From positions 2,730,311-2,765,268 of the forward strand of contig BFEA01000121.1 in the NCBI GenBank assembly GCA_003427395.1: DNA of 34,958 nt, read 5' to 3'. Below the pieces are notes generated by a model, which was not told where the DNA came from, searched no databases, and saw only the letters and a list, made by a program, of their open reading frames with translations. The stretch is from Chara braunii. Its lineage: Eukaryota > Streptophyta > Charophyceae > Charales > Characeae. Of this stretch, positions 10,615 through 20,188 are shown one piece after another; position 1 is the stretch's first letter, and each line of letters starts with the position of its first letter. The position numbers and the translations under genes are program-made.

Positions 10615-11163
10615 CAGAGATGAGCAATGGGTACCCAGACCCACACCCAACCGCACCCACCGCACCCACGAGGGATTGGGTCAGGTGTGGGTCTTGATAA
10701 GCTGGCACGAGTGGGATGAGGTTGGGTCTAGGCGAGCCAGCCTGCGTGGATGACAGGCGGGTCAATGTTAGGTCTGGGTCACCCGAATGTGTGGTGTCAT
10801 TCAAGAACGGCCTAAAGTGGAGATGCTTTGAATTTTCATGTTGCCACCAAGGATGTTATGTTGTTGTGGTGCATGTAAATGTTCGAAGGGACTGAGACGA
10901 TGGGGAACGAGTGGATGCAGGTGAAAATAATTAGGTACCGGGTGCGGACGGGTAAATTTGTTCTTGCGGGTCTGGGTGGGTCAGGGTGAAGGTTTTTTAC
11001 GGGTGACGGGCGGGTTAGGTGTGGGAGAAAAAATAAAAAAAACACTTGGGGGGGTTGGGTCACCTTGAGGATTTTTTAATTTTTATTTTTGAGGGGGCTG
11101 TACTTAAAAGAATAAGGATGGGTTGGGTGAAGTGTCAATTCAAAAAAAAAATGCTCATCTCTG
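10615..11163. mobile_element. hAT-type MITE inserted before the RT of element B
   Basis: A 549-bp insertion has 12-bp perfect terminal inverted repeats, CAGAGATGAGCA at 10615-10626 and TGCTCATCTCTG at 11152-11163. CAG...CTG ends with this kind of sequence are typical of hAT transposons. The flanking 8-mers atcggcat and gctagcat share the last four bases, as expected for an aged 8-bp target duplication. Removing the element plus one 8-mer joins the pol frame as ...YIGIPPMRD..., in frame. It is G/T-rich, with many gggt and cgggt motifs, and encodes nothing recognisable. Confidence 0.75.
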
Positions 11164-12216
11164 GCTAGCATCCCACCGATGCGCGACATCGAGCACTCCA
11201 TCCAACTTGTGCCTGCCTATCGTGTTCACCACCAGGCACCCTATAGACTCTCAATCCCCGAGGCCATCGAACTCGAGCGTCGGCTTGGGGAGCTCCTGTG
11301 GCTGGGTTTCATTAAACCCAACAACTCCTCATGGGGTGCATCCGTCCTCTTTGCTCGCAAAGCGGATGGAACTCTCCATCTCTATATCGATTATCGCGGT
11401 CTCAACCGCTACATGGTTAAGAACAGTTACCCCATGCCTCGTTCCGACGAGTTGTTCGACTGCCTAGCAGGCAAACGTTTTTTTACGAAGATTGATCTTC
11501 GTAGTGGTTACCATCAGATCCGCGTCGCTGCAGTGGACCAACCGAAAATAATATTATGGTCGCGGTTCGGCCACTATGAGTTTACGGTGATACCATTAGG
11601 CCTCACCAACGCACCAGCTACCTTCCAAACGGCGATGAACGATATCTTCAGGGAATCCTAGAGCAGTACGTTCTCGTCTACCTCGACGATATCCTGATCT
11701 ACAGTCGTACCGTTGAAGAGCATCTCGAACACCTCCCCGACGTCCTTGACCATTTGCACAGACATGACTTCTACACGAAGTTGAGCAAGTGCTGCTTTGC
11801 CCAGCGTAAAATGGATTTCTTAGGATACAACGTGTCTGACCAGGGTCTTCACATGGACAACTCGAAGATCACTGCTATCACAGACTAGCCTAACCCCAAG
11901 TTTGTCAAGCAGATTCGCAGTTTTCTTAGACTTACGAGTTATTACAGTAAGTTCATCCGAGCTTACACCTCCTACTCGCATGTCCTTACCTCTACCCTCC
12001 TTCGAAAGAACCCTCTATAGGTTTGGACATCCCTTCACGAGGGCACCTCCCGCGCCCTCAAGAAGGTGGTGACATATGCACCGGTTCTCCTCCTACCCGA
12101 TTTTGATCGCCCTTTTATCCTTACCACCGATGCGTCAGACTTTGCTGTAGGAGCACTGCTTTCTCATATTTTCCCCACCTCTCATAATTCCTCTCATCCT
12201 TGCATCTCCCACTGGC
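11164..12216 (+). pseudogene. Element B reverse transcriptase and first part of RNase H
   Basis: RT motifs in order: VLFARKADGTLHLYIDYRGL, FTKIDLRSGYHQIRV, GLTNAPATFQ and the catalytic YLDD at 11679-11690. A frameshift lies between 11640 and 11665, just before YLDD. Tether motifs follow (FLGYNVSDQG, LTSYYSKFI). RNase H starts with ILTTDASDFAVGALL (about 12120-12165), including its first catalytic Asp. TAG stops at 11886-11888 and 12018-12020 both sit where Trp is usual in this family. The frame then runs into the inversion breakpoint around 12217. Confidence 0.85.
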
Positions 12217-13885
12217 GTAGGTATTCGGAAAGCTTCACACGAAAGCTGACCCGACTAGATGCCACATCAGAAGCGACGGCGTGAAAAATATGACGTGGTC
12301 CAAAGAAGCGACGCCGGAACTTGCGAAGTGTGTCCACTTCGAGCTGTAAGTAGCGGGCGTCGACAGACACATCATCACCGACTCTGAATGAATGGTTCAT
12401 CCTTGATCGGTTCACACGTGCAGCCATGTGAGTCTGGGAAGCGGCTATGTGCTCATGCGAGGTCCGCATGATCGACGTCATGTTTGCAACCCAATCAACC
12501 AGCGCAAAACAACTCGTGTCGGGGTGCATTTGTGACGGTCGAAGGAAGTCCGCGGGAACACAAGGGTGATAGTCGAGGTCTCAATAGTAAGGCGACATTC
12601 CCGTGGCTGGCGAGACGGCGTGGTTGTAGGCCATCTTCGCATGGGCAAGATGATGATCCCACTGCTGGTCGTCACGAACAATCTTTTGGAGAATATCTTC
12701 GAGAGTCCTGTTCGTGACCTCGGTCTGACCATCAGTCTGGGGATGGTAAGACGATGAGAAGTGGAGCTAGGTGTCGTACACCTCTTGGAGCCATCGCCAA
12801 AATAAGCTGGTAAAACGCGGGTCACGGTCAGATATGATGCTCAGAGGTAAGCCGTGGTCACGCACGACTCGGTCAAACACGATGTCGGCAACCTCACGTG
12901 CACTGATGACATAGCAGCACGGAACAAAGAGTGCGCGCTTCGTGAAGTGGTCGACGACGACAAGGATAGCATCATGACCGCTGGGGGTAGGAGGAAAAAA
13001 AGGACCGATAAAGTTCATCGAGATGGACTGCCAACGACCCTCAGGGATAGGAAGAGGCTGGAGCAAACCATAAGGCAGGTGGTTCTCACTGTTCACCTCC
13101 TGACAGGTGGGGCACTCTGCGACGAAGTCCTTCACAAAGTCCTTGCGCTTCGGCCAGACATACAGGCGGCTCATATGAGCCAGGAAGCCTGTATGACCGA
13201 CGACTGCCTAGTCATGGAACTCTACTACTTCCCGGACACGTAGCTGTACAGTGGAAGGAACACAAATGTGGGGCTCTTTAGTGCCATGTGAACAGTGCGA
13301 GTATAGAAGACCGTTGTCCCCGAGAGAGTAGTTCGGGACGGTCTTGCCACCCCAAAGGGTTGCATGGATATCGCGATAGTCGGGGCAGTGGCGGTACCGA
13401 ATGCGAAACTCGTCGGTCACCGTGTGGTGGACGGTGGTGACCGAGATGGTACCGAGTTGGATCTGCTGTAGATCATGTCAGGGCGCTAGGATAAGGCATT
13501 TGCGACTCAATTGATCTCACCCTTAATGTGCTCAGTGGTGAAACTAAACTCGAATAGGTCGTACCACCAGCGAGTCCGTCGAAGAGTGAGCTTCAACTTT
13601 GTCAGAAAAGCCTGGACAACAAAGTTGTCCGTATGTATCGTGAATCGTGCCCCGCGCAGGTAGTGACGCCAATGACGATAGGCATAAACTACTGCGAGAA
13701 TCTCACGTTCATTAGCAGTGTAGTTTACCTCGGCGGGCAGGAGCTGACGGGAATAGATGACTATCGGACAATCACCTGAGCGAGACTTGACAGTGTCGTC
13801 CTTAGCGGTGGTAGGAGAATGCTCAATAGAAGGCTCGTAAGTAGCTGGACGAGTAGGCGTCAGGCGGGAAGCAGTGGTGGGGGTA
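12217..13885 (-). pseudogene. Element B RNase H C-terminus and integrase, inverted
   Basis: Read on the minus strand from 13885 down. RNase H continues with IVIYSRQLLPAEVNY, TANEREILAVVYAYRHW and FTIHTDN. Integrase zinc-binding residues follow: H and H in the frame ending near 13200, and CPTC at about 13110. The DDE core is at about 13030-12710 with HFTKRALFVP, SIISDRDPRFTS and YHPQTDGQTEVTNR. The first catalytic Asp is replaced by Asn (SMNFIGPF, codon at 13013-13015). The C-terminal domain ends SFRVKLSEYLRQ at about 12218, where the opposite strand at 13886 continues with VHDVYHVSLLRPY. A frameshift lies near 12770. The orientation is opposite to the RT and chromodomain on both sides, showing an internal inversion of about 1.67 kb. 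Confidence 0.85.
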
Positions 13886-14350
13886 GGAGGTGAGACTCGT
13901 GTGCACGATGTCTATCACGTCTCGTTACTGCGTCCCTACCGTAGAGCGTCCGAGTGTTTCGTTGGACGACCACATGAGCATGCTCCACCCATCATGGTGG
14001 ACGGCCACGAGGAGCTCCTCGTTTCAGACATCATTAGCCGCCGAGTCACCAACGACAACCCTCCTCACGTCGAATATCCCGTACGTTGGAAGGGTTACCC
14101 TGATGAGGAGGCTACTTTGGAGCCCCTCGAGCACTTGTAGCACGCTCGTATGTTGGTGCGTGCCTATAACTTTGTTCATCGTCTTGGGTTGACTGCTTCT
14201 CCTCAGCCCACTGACCCTCTTCCTTCTCCCTCGGTTGAGGAGATCGCTGAAGTCGAGTTTGCTTCATCTGAGGCAGACCTTCAGCAGCAGTCAGATGCTT
14301 CTGAGCGTCCACAACGCACTCGTCGTCGTCCTACTCGATACGATGATTGA
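13886..14350 (+). pseudogene. Element B integrase end with chromodomain
   Basis: VHDVYHVSLLRPYRR is the typical end of a Ty3/gypsy integrase. It is followed by a canonical chromodomain with VEYPVRWKGYPDEEATLEP and HL (about 14070-14137), containing the aromatic and Trp positions of the chromo fold. The frame stops at TAG 14138-14140. After a frame change, 14150-14350 gives a Ser/Pro/Glu tail ending ERPQRTRRRPTRYDD. Chromodomains direct integration to histone-marked chromatin, which places the element in the chromovirus clade. Confidence 0.8.
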
Positions 14351-15960
14351 CTCCGACTTCGCTTCTCAATTCTTTGACTTCTCAGTACTTCATCCATTCC
14401 AGTTTTGCTACTTCAGCTCATCGACGTTACAAGTCTTCCTTGACGACATTTCAGACTTCTCTTCATAGACATCATTGTCAGCTTCACAGATCAGCTCTGC
14501 CTACTTCAGACGTCGTCATTCTCTTATTACTTTACTTTGTACAGTAGCCTAGTTGTGTCGCCTGATGGTCTCCCTTAGCCGGGTTCCTCCGAGTTGGGCT
14601 CTCCCCTGGTATACGCATAGGCATCGAGACCGTAGTGTTGCCCTGGCTTCCCCGCTTACGGATCTAGCTCCAACTTCCCTCACTATATGAGTCATTTGCA
14701 TGATTCCCTTACCCATCACTTTTTCTACCCTCTGCCGACCCTCACGCCCTAGTTAGGCAACCTTGCATGCTTCATCTAGGTGGGCCCAGTATACCAGGCT
14801 CCCTGATTGCCTTGCATGGTCGACCCTACATAGAGGTCACCCCTTCAGTCGAGCATTACCCGCCCTGATGGTATATCTGTTAGGGTCATTGGTTTTGTTC
14901 GCTCCCAGTTCCCTACCCTTATTGAGCCTGATGACATGTGCCTCCCTGTCATTATGTGTGGATGCCCTCAGGAGTTTATCGACCTGTAAGCTGCATCCGC
15001 CACTCTCAGAGACCATCCCACCCTGTGGTTTGCGACACACTCCTCCTGTGACATATGGTTGTATTGTTGTTGCTTTGTTGCTTTCAGACTGAGGTTACTG
15101 CCTCTAACATTTCTAGGATTTAGTTGTTTATGTTTTTGGACTTATACACTAGTCAGTTGTTTCCAGATTGAGGCTACTGCCTCCAACATTCTAGGATTTA
15201 GTTGTCATTACTTTCTGCTTTCCTAAGACATGTATACTAGTTAGTTGCTTTCTGCTTTCACTTAGACTGTTAGTTGTGACATTGTTATTTTTGCGACATT
15301 TTCTAGCCCGGGTTGCATTGCATGGACTCATGATGGGGCTTGCTCCACATCCTAGACTACTCGGGTTTTCTTTTCTTTGGTAGAGTTCCGCTTCTTGGCG
15401 GAAGCGTGCTTGTATCTAGGCGCTCCATCACAGGTCGAGGATCCTGTAGCAAACCTCTGGTTGGGCTGTGAGACCAGTCCTTGGCCTGTTCTCATAGGCC
15501 TGTGTTGGGGTAGTCCAGTCCAGGCCGGTACCTCTGTCGGTACCAGCCAGTCCAGTCCAGCCCAGTCAGTCCGCTGGTGTATACCCCAGCCAGAGTCTGT
15601 ACTTGGGATCATTCTAGATTCGCACAATTTGGAGTACGTGTGTTGGAGTCTTGCGTGGGAGTTGCGTTGTGTCATCTTGCTCCACCCTCGTCCTCCATCT
15701 CCATCTCTATCCAGGCGGAGCACCACACCTGGTGGGTCCGCCACACTCATTGCTTTGGTTACCTTAGAGAAAAGTGGACCCACGCCGTTTCAATTTCGAA
15801 AAAGGCTAGAGGACCGCGGCCTCCCCGGCATCTTACGGCCAGCTACTAGTCGTACCCAGTCCTGGCCCTTGCAAGGCCCCAAAACCTCAAAATGCCCACC
15901 CTCACAACGACCACCTACGTTGAAATTTGAGTGATGTTGAATTGTCTCAGGGGGAGAAAA
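14351..15960 (+). other. Probable 3' end and LTR region of element B
   Basis: No protein was recognised; an open frame at 15377-15934 has no motif and is probably chance. A ~79-bp tandem duplication starts at 15081 and 15160 (ttcagactgaggttactgcc / tccagattgaggctactgcc), with a third partial copy near 15238. A purine run (cagggggagaaaac) at about 15948-15961 looks like a polypurine tract. The same neighbourhood, gaaaacgca...ctgacgggctg.gaa, recurs at about 23115-23146. The left LTR is missing, so the LTR boundaries cannot be set. Confidence 0.4.
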
Positions 15961-16028
15961 CGCAACCCTGACGGGCTGTGAATTAAAATCGCGTTTTCGA
16001 GAGTGATGTGGCGGGCTTATCGCCTTGG

Positions 16029-16164
16029 NNNNNNNNNNNNNNNNNNNNNNNNNNNNNNNNNNNNNNNNNNNNNNNNNNNNNNNNNNNNNNNNNNNNNNNN
16101 NNNNNNNNNNNNNNNNNNNNNNNNNNNNNNNNNNNNNNNNNNNNNNNNNNNNNNNNNNNNNNNN
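16029..16164. other. Assembly gap
   Basis: 136 unresolved bases. The gap abuts the poly(T) run of the SINE, so it was probably caused by repeat collapse. Confidence 0.99.
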
Positions 16165-16167
16165 CTC

Positions 16168-16550
16168 TTTTTTTTTTTTTTTTTTTTTTAAAGCTATACT
16201 CTTCTCTCAATTTCACCTCACGCTCGGTAGGCATACGGGGAACCCCGTGGCAGCCAGAACCGTGTTCTGGGGCTGCTCCCGACCTGCAGGTGGGCGATAC
16301 CGGCTACGGCACAGCCTGTAACATCAGGGACCATGCCAACAGGACCAATCCCTGTGCCTTCCCTCAGGTCCCCTCCCCTACGAACATCAGCAGACTCTGC
16401 TCAATGCAGATCGGGGATCCAGTGGTCTATCTCTAGGTGGCCGGCGCCAAGCATGCCCAGGAAGGTACATGAGCCCAATGCGGATTGAACCCACAACGTC
16501 CTGAATGCCACTCGCAAGCCTTCCCAACTGAGTTAGGCTGATCCACGTGA
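16168..16550 (-). mobile_element. tRNA-derived SINE
   Basis: On the minus strand the head carries an A box TAACTCAGTTGG (16535 to 16524) and a B box GGGTTCAATCC (16492 to 16482), 31 bases apart. These are RNA polymerase III internal promoter elements with tRNA spacing. A body of about 290 bases follows and ends in a poly(A) tail, seen as 22 T at 16168-16189 on the plus strand. Size (about 380 bp) and architecture fit a plant SINE. The target duplication cannot be checked because the tail side runs into the gap. Confidence 0.75.
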
Positions 16551-16855
16551 GTTTAGGAGGATATATTAGTAAATAGGGACGCAGGAGCACTCTACGTCAG
16601 CGTAGGGGGATGCAAGTTACGCACACAATCTACGCGTCCACCTCATCATAGAAACGCACGCATGCGCGCCCACACTCGCAGTGAGAGAGCGGCCGAAGGT
16701 GGGGAACGCGTTGGGCGGGTGACGAGGCTTGTCTACTCTTCTGTGTGCCATGAGAACTGCCGATCAGGAATTCCCACGCGGAGAGTAGCTTAGCGTTTCG
16801 TTTCAAGGTGACAGTGATGATCGCCGTTTGCCTTCCCTATTGACAGAATCCCAAC
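16551..16855 (+). promoter_or_regulatory. Upstream region of the U-box gene
   Basis: A TATA-like atatatta lies at about 16561-16568, roughly 290 bases before the start codon. The segment ccttccctattgacag ending at 16846 looks like a 3' splice site ten bases before the ATG, so a 5' UTR intron is possible. Neither is proven. The SINE lies immediately upstream. Confidence 0.35.
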
Positions 16856-19800
16856 ATGGAGGTCTTCCGCGCCAGAGTCCCTCCGGCTCCCCCGAGCTTT
16901 CGAACGGGCCCTCTGCACCCGCGCGCGGCCTGGCCAAGCATCGCAGATATCATGTGTTTGATTGAACGGGTATCCGACGCTGCACGCGACGCAAGATTCT
17001 GCCGCAGTGCTTGTCTGCAGCTATCTCAAAGTTTAAGATCCTTGGTGCCACTGCTCAGGCACCTAGATGACCACCGCCGAGAAAGCACTCGGGATGAATC
17101 GTCGTCGTCGTCGCGAATTGAGATGACAGCGGTAGATACCAACCCACCACCTCTTCCCGCCGAAAGGTCGCCTGCGAGCAGCTGTAGTCATGGTGAGGAC
17201 ATGGGTTGTGACTGGGGAGTTGCGCACCGGGTTACTGGTCGAATGGCAGACGGCTGTCCAGTAGGGAGTCGCAATAGTCGTGGCAAGAGATCTTTTGACG
17301 ATGCTATAACCACCACTAATTACCGCAACGGAATCAGCACCAGCGATCAGGAAGGCCACGCCAGGACGACCTCCCGACGACAAGATGGGATGGACTGCAA
17401 TCAGGAACCGAGCAGCGACGGTGTCGCCGGATGTGACTCCTCATCGGCAGTTCATTGGATCAATCTGGAGCTCGCCGTCATGGACGCCGTTGATGTAACA
17501 GAGCTGTGCCGGAACGCAAGCACGCGGGTTCAGGGACTCCTGGATGAGGGCGGAACGTTGACGAGACTCCGCGACGTTGGCGCGAAGATTGGGAGAAGGA
17601 TGGAGGCTCTCTTAGTGGACATGCCTCTGCTGCCTAGCTTGCCCTCGGAGCTACTAGCACAAACGCTACGGACATGCCGCAATCTACAGACTACAAATTA
17701 TACACTAGATAACGACGATCTGCAGGTTGGGTCCTTGTTGGGATGCAGGACCGCGGATATGGGTGGGCAGCAGTGGGGCATAGAGAACGAAGGGAAGAGG
17801 GCAGACAAACGCGAGTACTTCGCTGGTTCCTCCACTCCTTCCATCTCAATTTGTCTTGAGGTCATCAAAGATAGTCAACTTCAGGGTGATGGGAAGCAAC
17901 AGACCACTCTCAGGAACGAGGAGAACGAAGGCCGGGAGGAGCTATTCAACGAGCACCTAGACGACCTTGATGTAGTGGAAAGCAACTCAATGCTAGCGTC
18001 CAACACAAATGGATCTCCGCAGCTTGAAGGAATAGGCAGCATGGAGGTGGAGCAGGGCGATGATACGCTGGGGCCCTTAAGGAGGATGGCAGTTCAGAAA
18101 ACTGAGACTTTCAGCGATCGAGAAGGAAGCGACGAAGCGGATGTACCAGAAGGCACAGTTGAAGCTGCTGGCGACCAGAATAGACTGGACGGCGCCATGT
18201 GTCCGACTGTGTCTTCGTACACGATGCAGTCGCCAGCGAGAATGATGATACGGCGTCGTAGGTTATGGGGGAGTTCCGGGGGTTTGGTCACAACCACGCA
18301 AGACATACAGAGCTTCACGGGCAGGGGGGAAGCAAGAGCACTCAATAACACAGGAATCGATTTCAGCAGCGCGAGTCCCACGGCACGGGCGGCGTACGTA
18401 GGAGCTCAGCAGCGGACGCGAAGCCTTGACGAGCTCGCTCCAGCCTCCTCGTCTGCGTCCATCCCGCGGTCCTCTACATTCATTAAATTAATGACCGGCC
18501 GCCTGTCTCTTGAACAGCGGCTTCAGCTACGGAAATCGCCCACGGCACTGCGTGCTGTATTGACAGCGTTTAACCCTGCCACCGATACGCGTGTGACGGC
18601 AATATCTCCCACATTCACGGCAGCCATCCCGCCTTCTTCGGCGTCTTCTGGAGCAAGCAGCACAGCAGTTGGAATTTCGGCTGTTTCTTCCTCCGCGCTC
18701 ATAGTCGTGCTGTCACCATCATCATCAGCAGCAGCAGGATCATTATCAACACCAATAACAACACTACCAGCTGCAGAAGCCGCGACGGTCATCCCGCATA
18801 TATCACCGCCGTCTCCAAGTTCCCCCGCCCTCATAGTCATGTTGTCGCCTTCGTCATCATCATTGTCAACAGAACCAGGAGCAGAAACCGCGACGCCCAC
18901 AATGGCCATCCCGTATCCGTCACCGTCATCGCCAAGTACCTTGGACGTTATGGCGGAACCATTGCATGCGTTGGACGGCACGGTGGCGAGTAGCGTCTCG
19001 GAAGCTTCTGGTCTCGCATCGTTTTCGATGGCCATCCCGTATCCGTCACCGCCATCGCCAAGTACGTTGGACGTTATGGCGGAAGCATTGCATGCGTTGG
19101 ACGGCACGGTGGCGAGTAGCGTCTCGGAAGCTTCTGGTCTCGCTTCGTTTTCGACGAGCGACTTCGCTGTCGGTGACATGAGTAGAGACCTCTCGCTTTC
19201 CTTGCACGTTCCTGTGACAGCTGTTACCCGTCCTGGGTCGGGGGCTGAAGCGTCTGAAGATGTACCAGGCAGGACGACTAGAGTCGCATCAGCCCTCGGC
19301 GCCAGTAGGCTCGACTGCATCACAGACCAGCGACCGCTGGGCAGCAGATGTCGCGGATCGACTAATTCACGGCCGAGATCGGCAGGGGGGGACAGCCCCG
19401 AGGAGGCTCCGAACGAGTACCTTTGCCCAATAACGCGCGAGTTGATGTCCGACCCGGTCATTGTGGCAACTGGACAGACGTATGAACGAGGTCCAATACG
19501 CCGTTGGATCAACAGTGGCCACAGAACGTGCCCCGTCACTGGTCAGCAGCTCGCCAATGTGGACCTGTTGCCCAATTACGCACTACGGCATGTCATTCAT
19601 CGATGGGCGCAGCGCCGAAGGATCGTGCTACCTCCGCCAGAAGCGGCGTCAGCTCCATCTAGAGTGAGCGGCATGCTTTATGTCGCTTCGTCTGGCCAGT
19701 CATCCACCAGCCGGGCATCCACCTCTACAGCAAATGTCTCCTTCCCCGGCCCCTCCACGGGGGCATCAGTGTCCCACAGCATTGGCGTCAACTTCAACCA

Positions 19801-20182
19801 CCCGTCACTATCACAGGTGCTCAACGTACCTGGTGTCTCGACACGCAGTCCGGAATGGGGGCAGGGTATACCCAATCCCTCGTCGCCGGCAATGCTGGCA
19901 GTCGCGCAGCTCTACCGCGGAGCCACGGAAGAAGACAGAGAACATGCTGTCCGTCAGATATGCAGTATGGCAAGCGACGGTTTGGAGGAAGGCCGAACGG
20001 CTCTGGCGGAGGCAGGTGCTATTCCCCCGCTCGTGTATATGGTGGAAAGAGCTAACCCAACGACTCGTGAACTGGCAGCTAAGGCGCTGAGGTATCTTTG
20101 TCGAAGTAGCAATCCTTTGATCACACAAGCGGCGGCCTGCGCCATCCCTTTCCTAGCGAAACTCTTGCGAGAGGGTTCGGCG
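16856..20182 (+). CDS. U-box/ARM-repeat E3 ubiquitin ligase (PUB-like), coding exon, partial
   Basis: An uninterrupted 1109-codon frame starts at ATG 16856 in a good context (aacATGG). The N-terminal ~285 residues have amphipathic helical stretches (SIADIMCLIERVSDAARD, LELAVMDAVDVTELCR) like the U-box N-terminal domain of plant PUBs. Residues ~500-840 are a Ser/Pro/Ala-rich disordered linker. The U-box spans ~854-925: YLCPITRELMSDPVIVATG, GQTYERGPIRRW, CPVTGQ and PNYALRHVIHRW. ARM repeats start at ~1015 (IPPLVYMVERANPTTRELAA, AIPFLAKLLREGSA). The U-box binds E2 enzymes and ARM repeats bind substrates. The frame continues to 20308, but GCG|GTGAGC at 20182/20183 is a strong donor at a codon boundary inside an ARM repeat, so the true exon probably ends there. 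Later ARM exons were not found. At ~1100 residues before completion it is longer than typical PUB-ARM proteins, mostly because of the linker. Confidence 0.85.
18902..19153 (+). repeat. In-frame 126-bp tandem duplication in the U-box gene
   Basis: Bases 18902-19027 and 19028-19153 are two copies of a 42-codon unit starting MAIPYPSP and ending SGLASFS, differing at about four bases. A looser related unit (PSSPALIVMLSPSS) precedes it. The duplication lengthens the disordered linker before the U-box without breaking the frame. Confidence 0.95.
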
Positions 20183-20188
20183 GTGAGC
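20183..20188 (+). other. Predicted 5' splice site ending the U-box exon
   Basis: GTGAGC follows GGCG and splits an ARM repeat at phase 0. The downstream continuation (SVLPTRTIRLSQSRT...) loses ARM character at once, consistent with intron. Confidence 0.6.

Larger units (their letters stand above)
9700..15960 (+). mobile_element. Ty3/gypsy chromodomain retrotransposon B, 5'-truncated and rearranged
   Basis: Plus strand: protease (9768-10200), linker, RT and first part of RNase H (11164-12216). Minus strand: integrase C-terminus back to the rest of RNase H (12217-13885). Plus strand again: chromodomain (13874-14140) and tail. This layout is that of one chromovirus with an internal inversion. 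A hAT-type MITE (10615-11163) splits it. Gag and a left LTR were not found. 14351-15960 is probably its 3' end and LTR. Boundaries are approximate. Confidence 0.75.

Noticed and set aside
9768-14350. Two separate, oppositely oriented retrotransposons instead of one inverted element
   Set aside because: The minus segment holds exactly the part missing between the plus-strand RNase H start and chromodomain, and both breakpoints rejoin coherently.
15377-15934. 185-codon plus-strand frame after element B
   Set aside because: No motif, low-complexity Ser/Pro content, and a position within the probable LTR region.
18523-19539. 338-residue minus-strand open frame opposite the U-box gene
   Set aside because: It lies entirely antisense to the U-box coding exon, mirrors its repeats and has no domain. 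It is a shadow of the biased codon use on the other strand.
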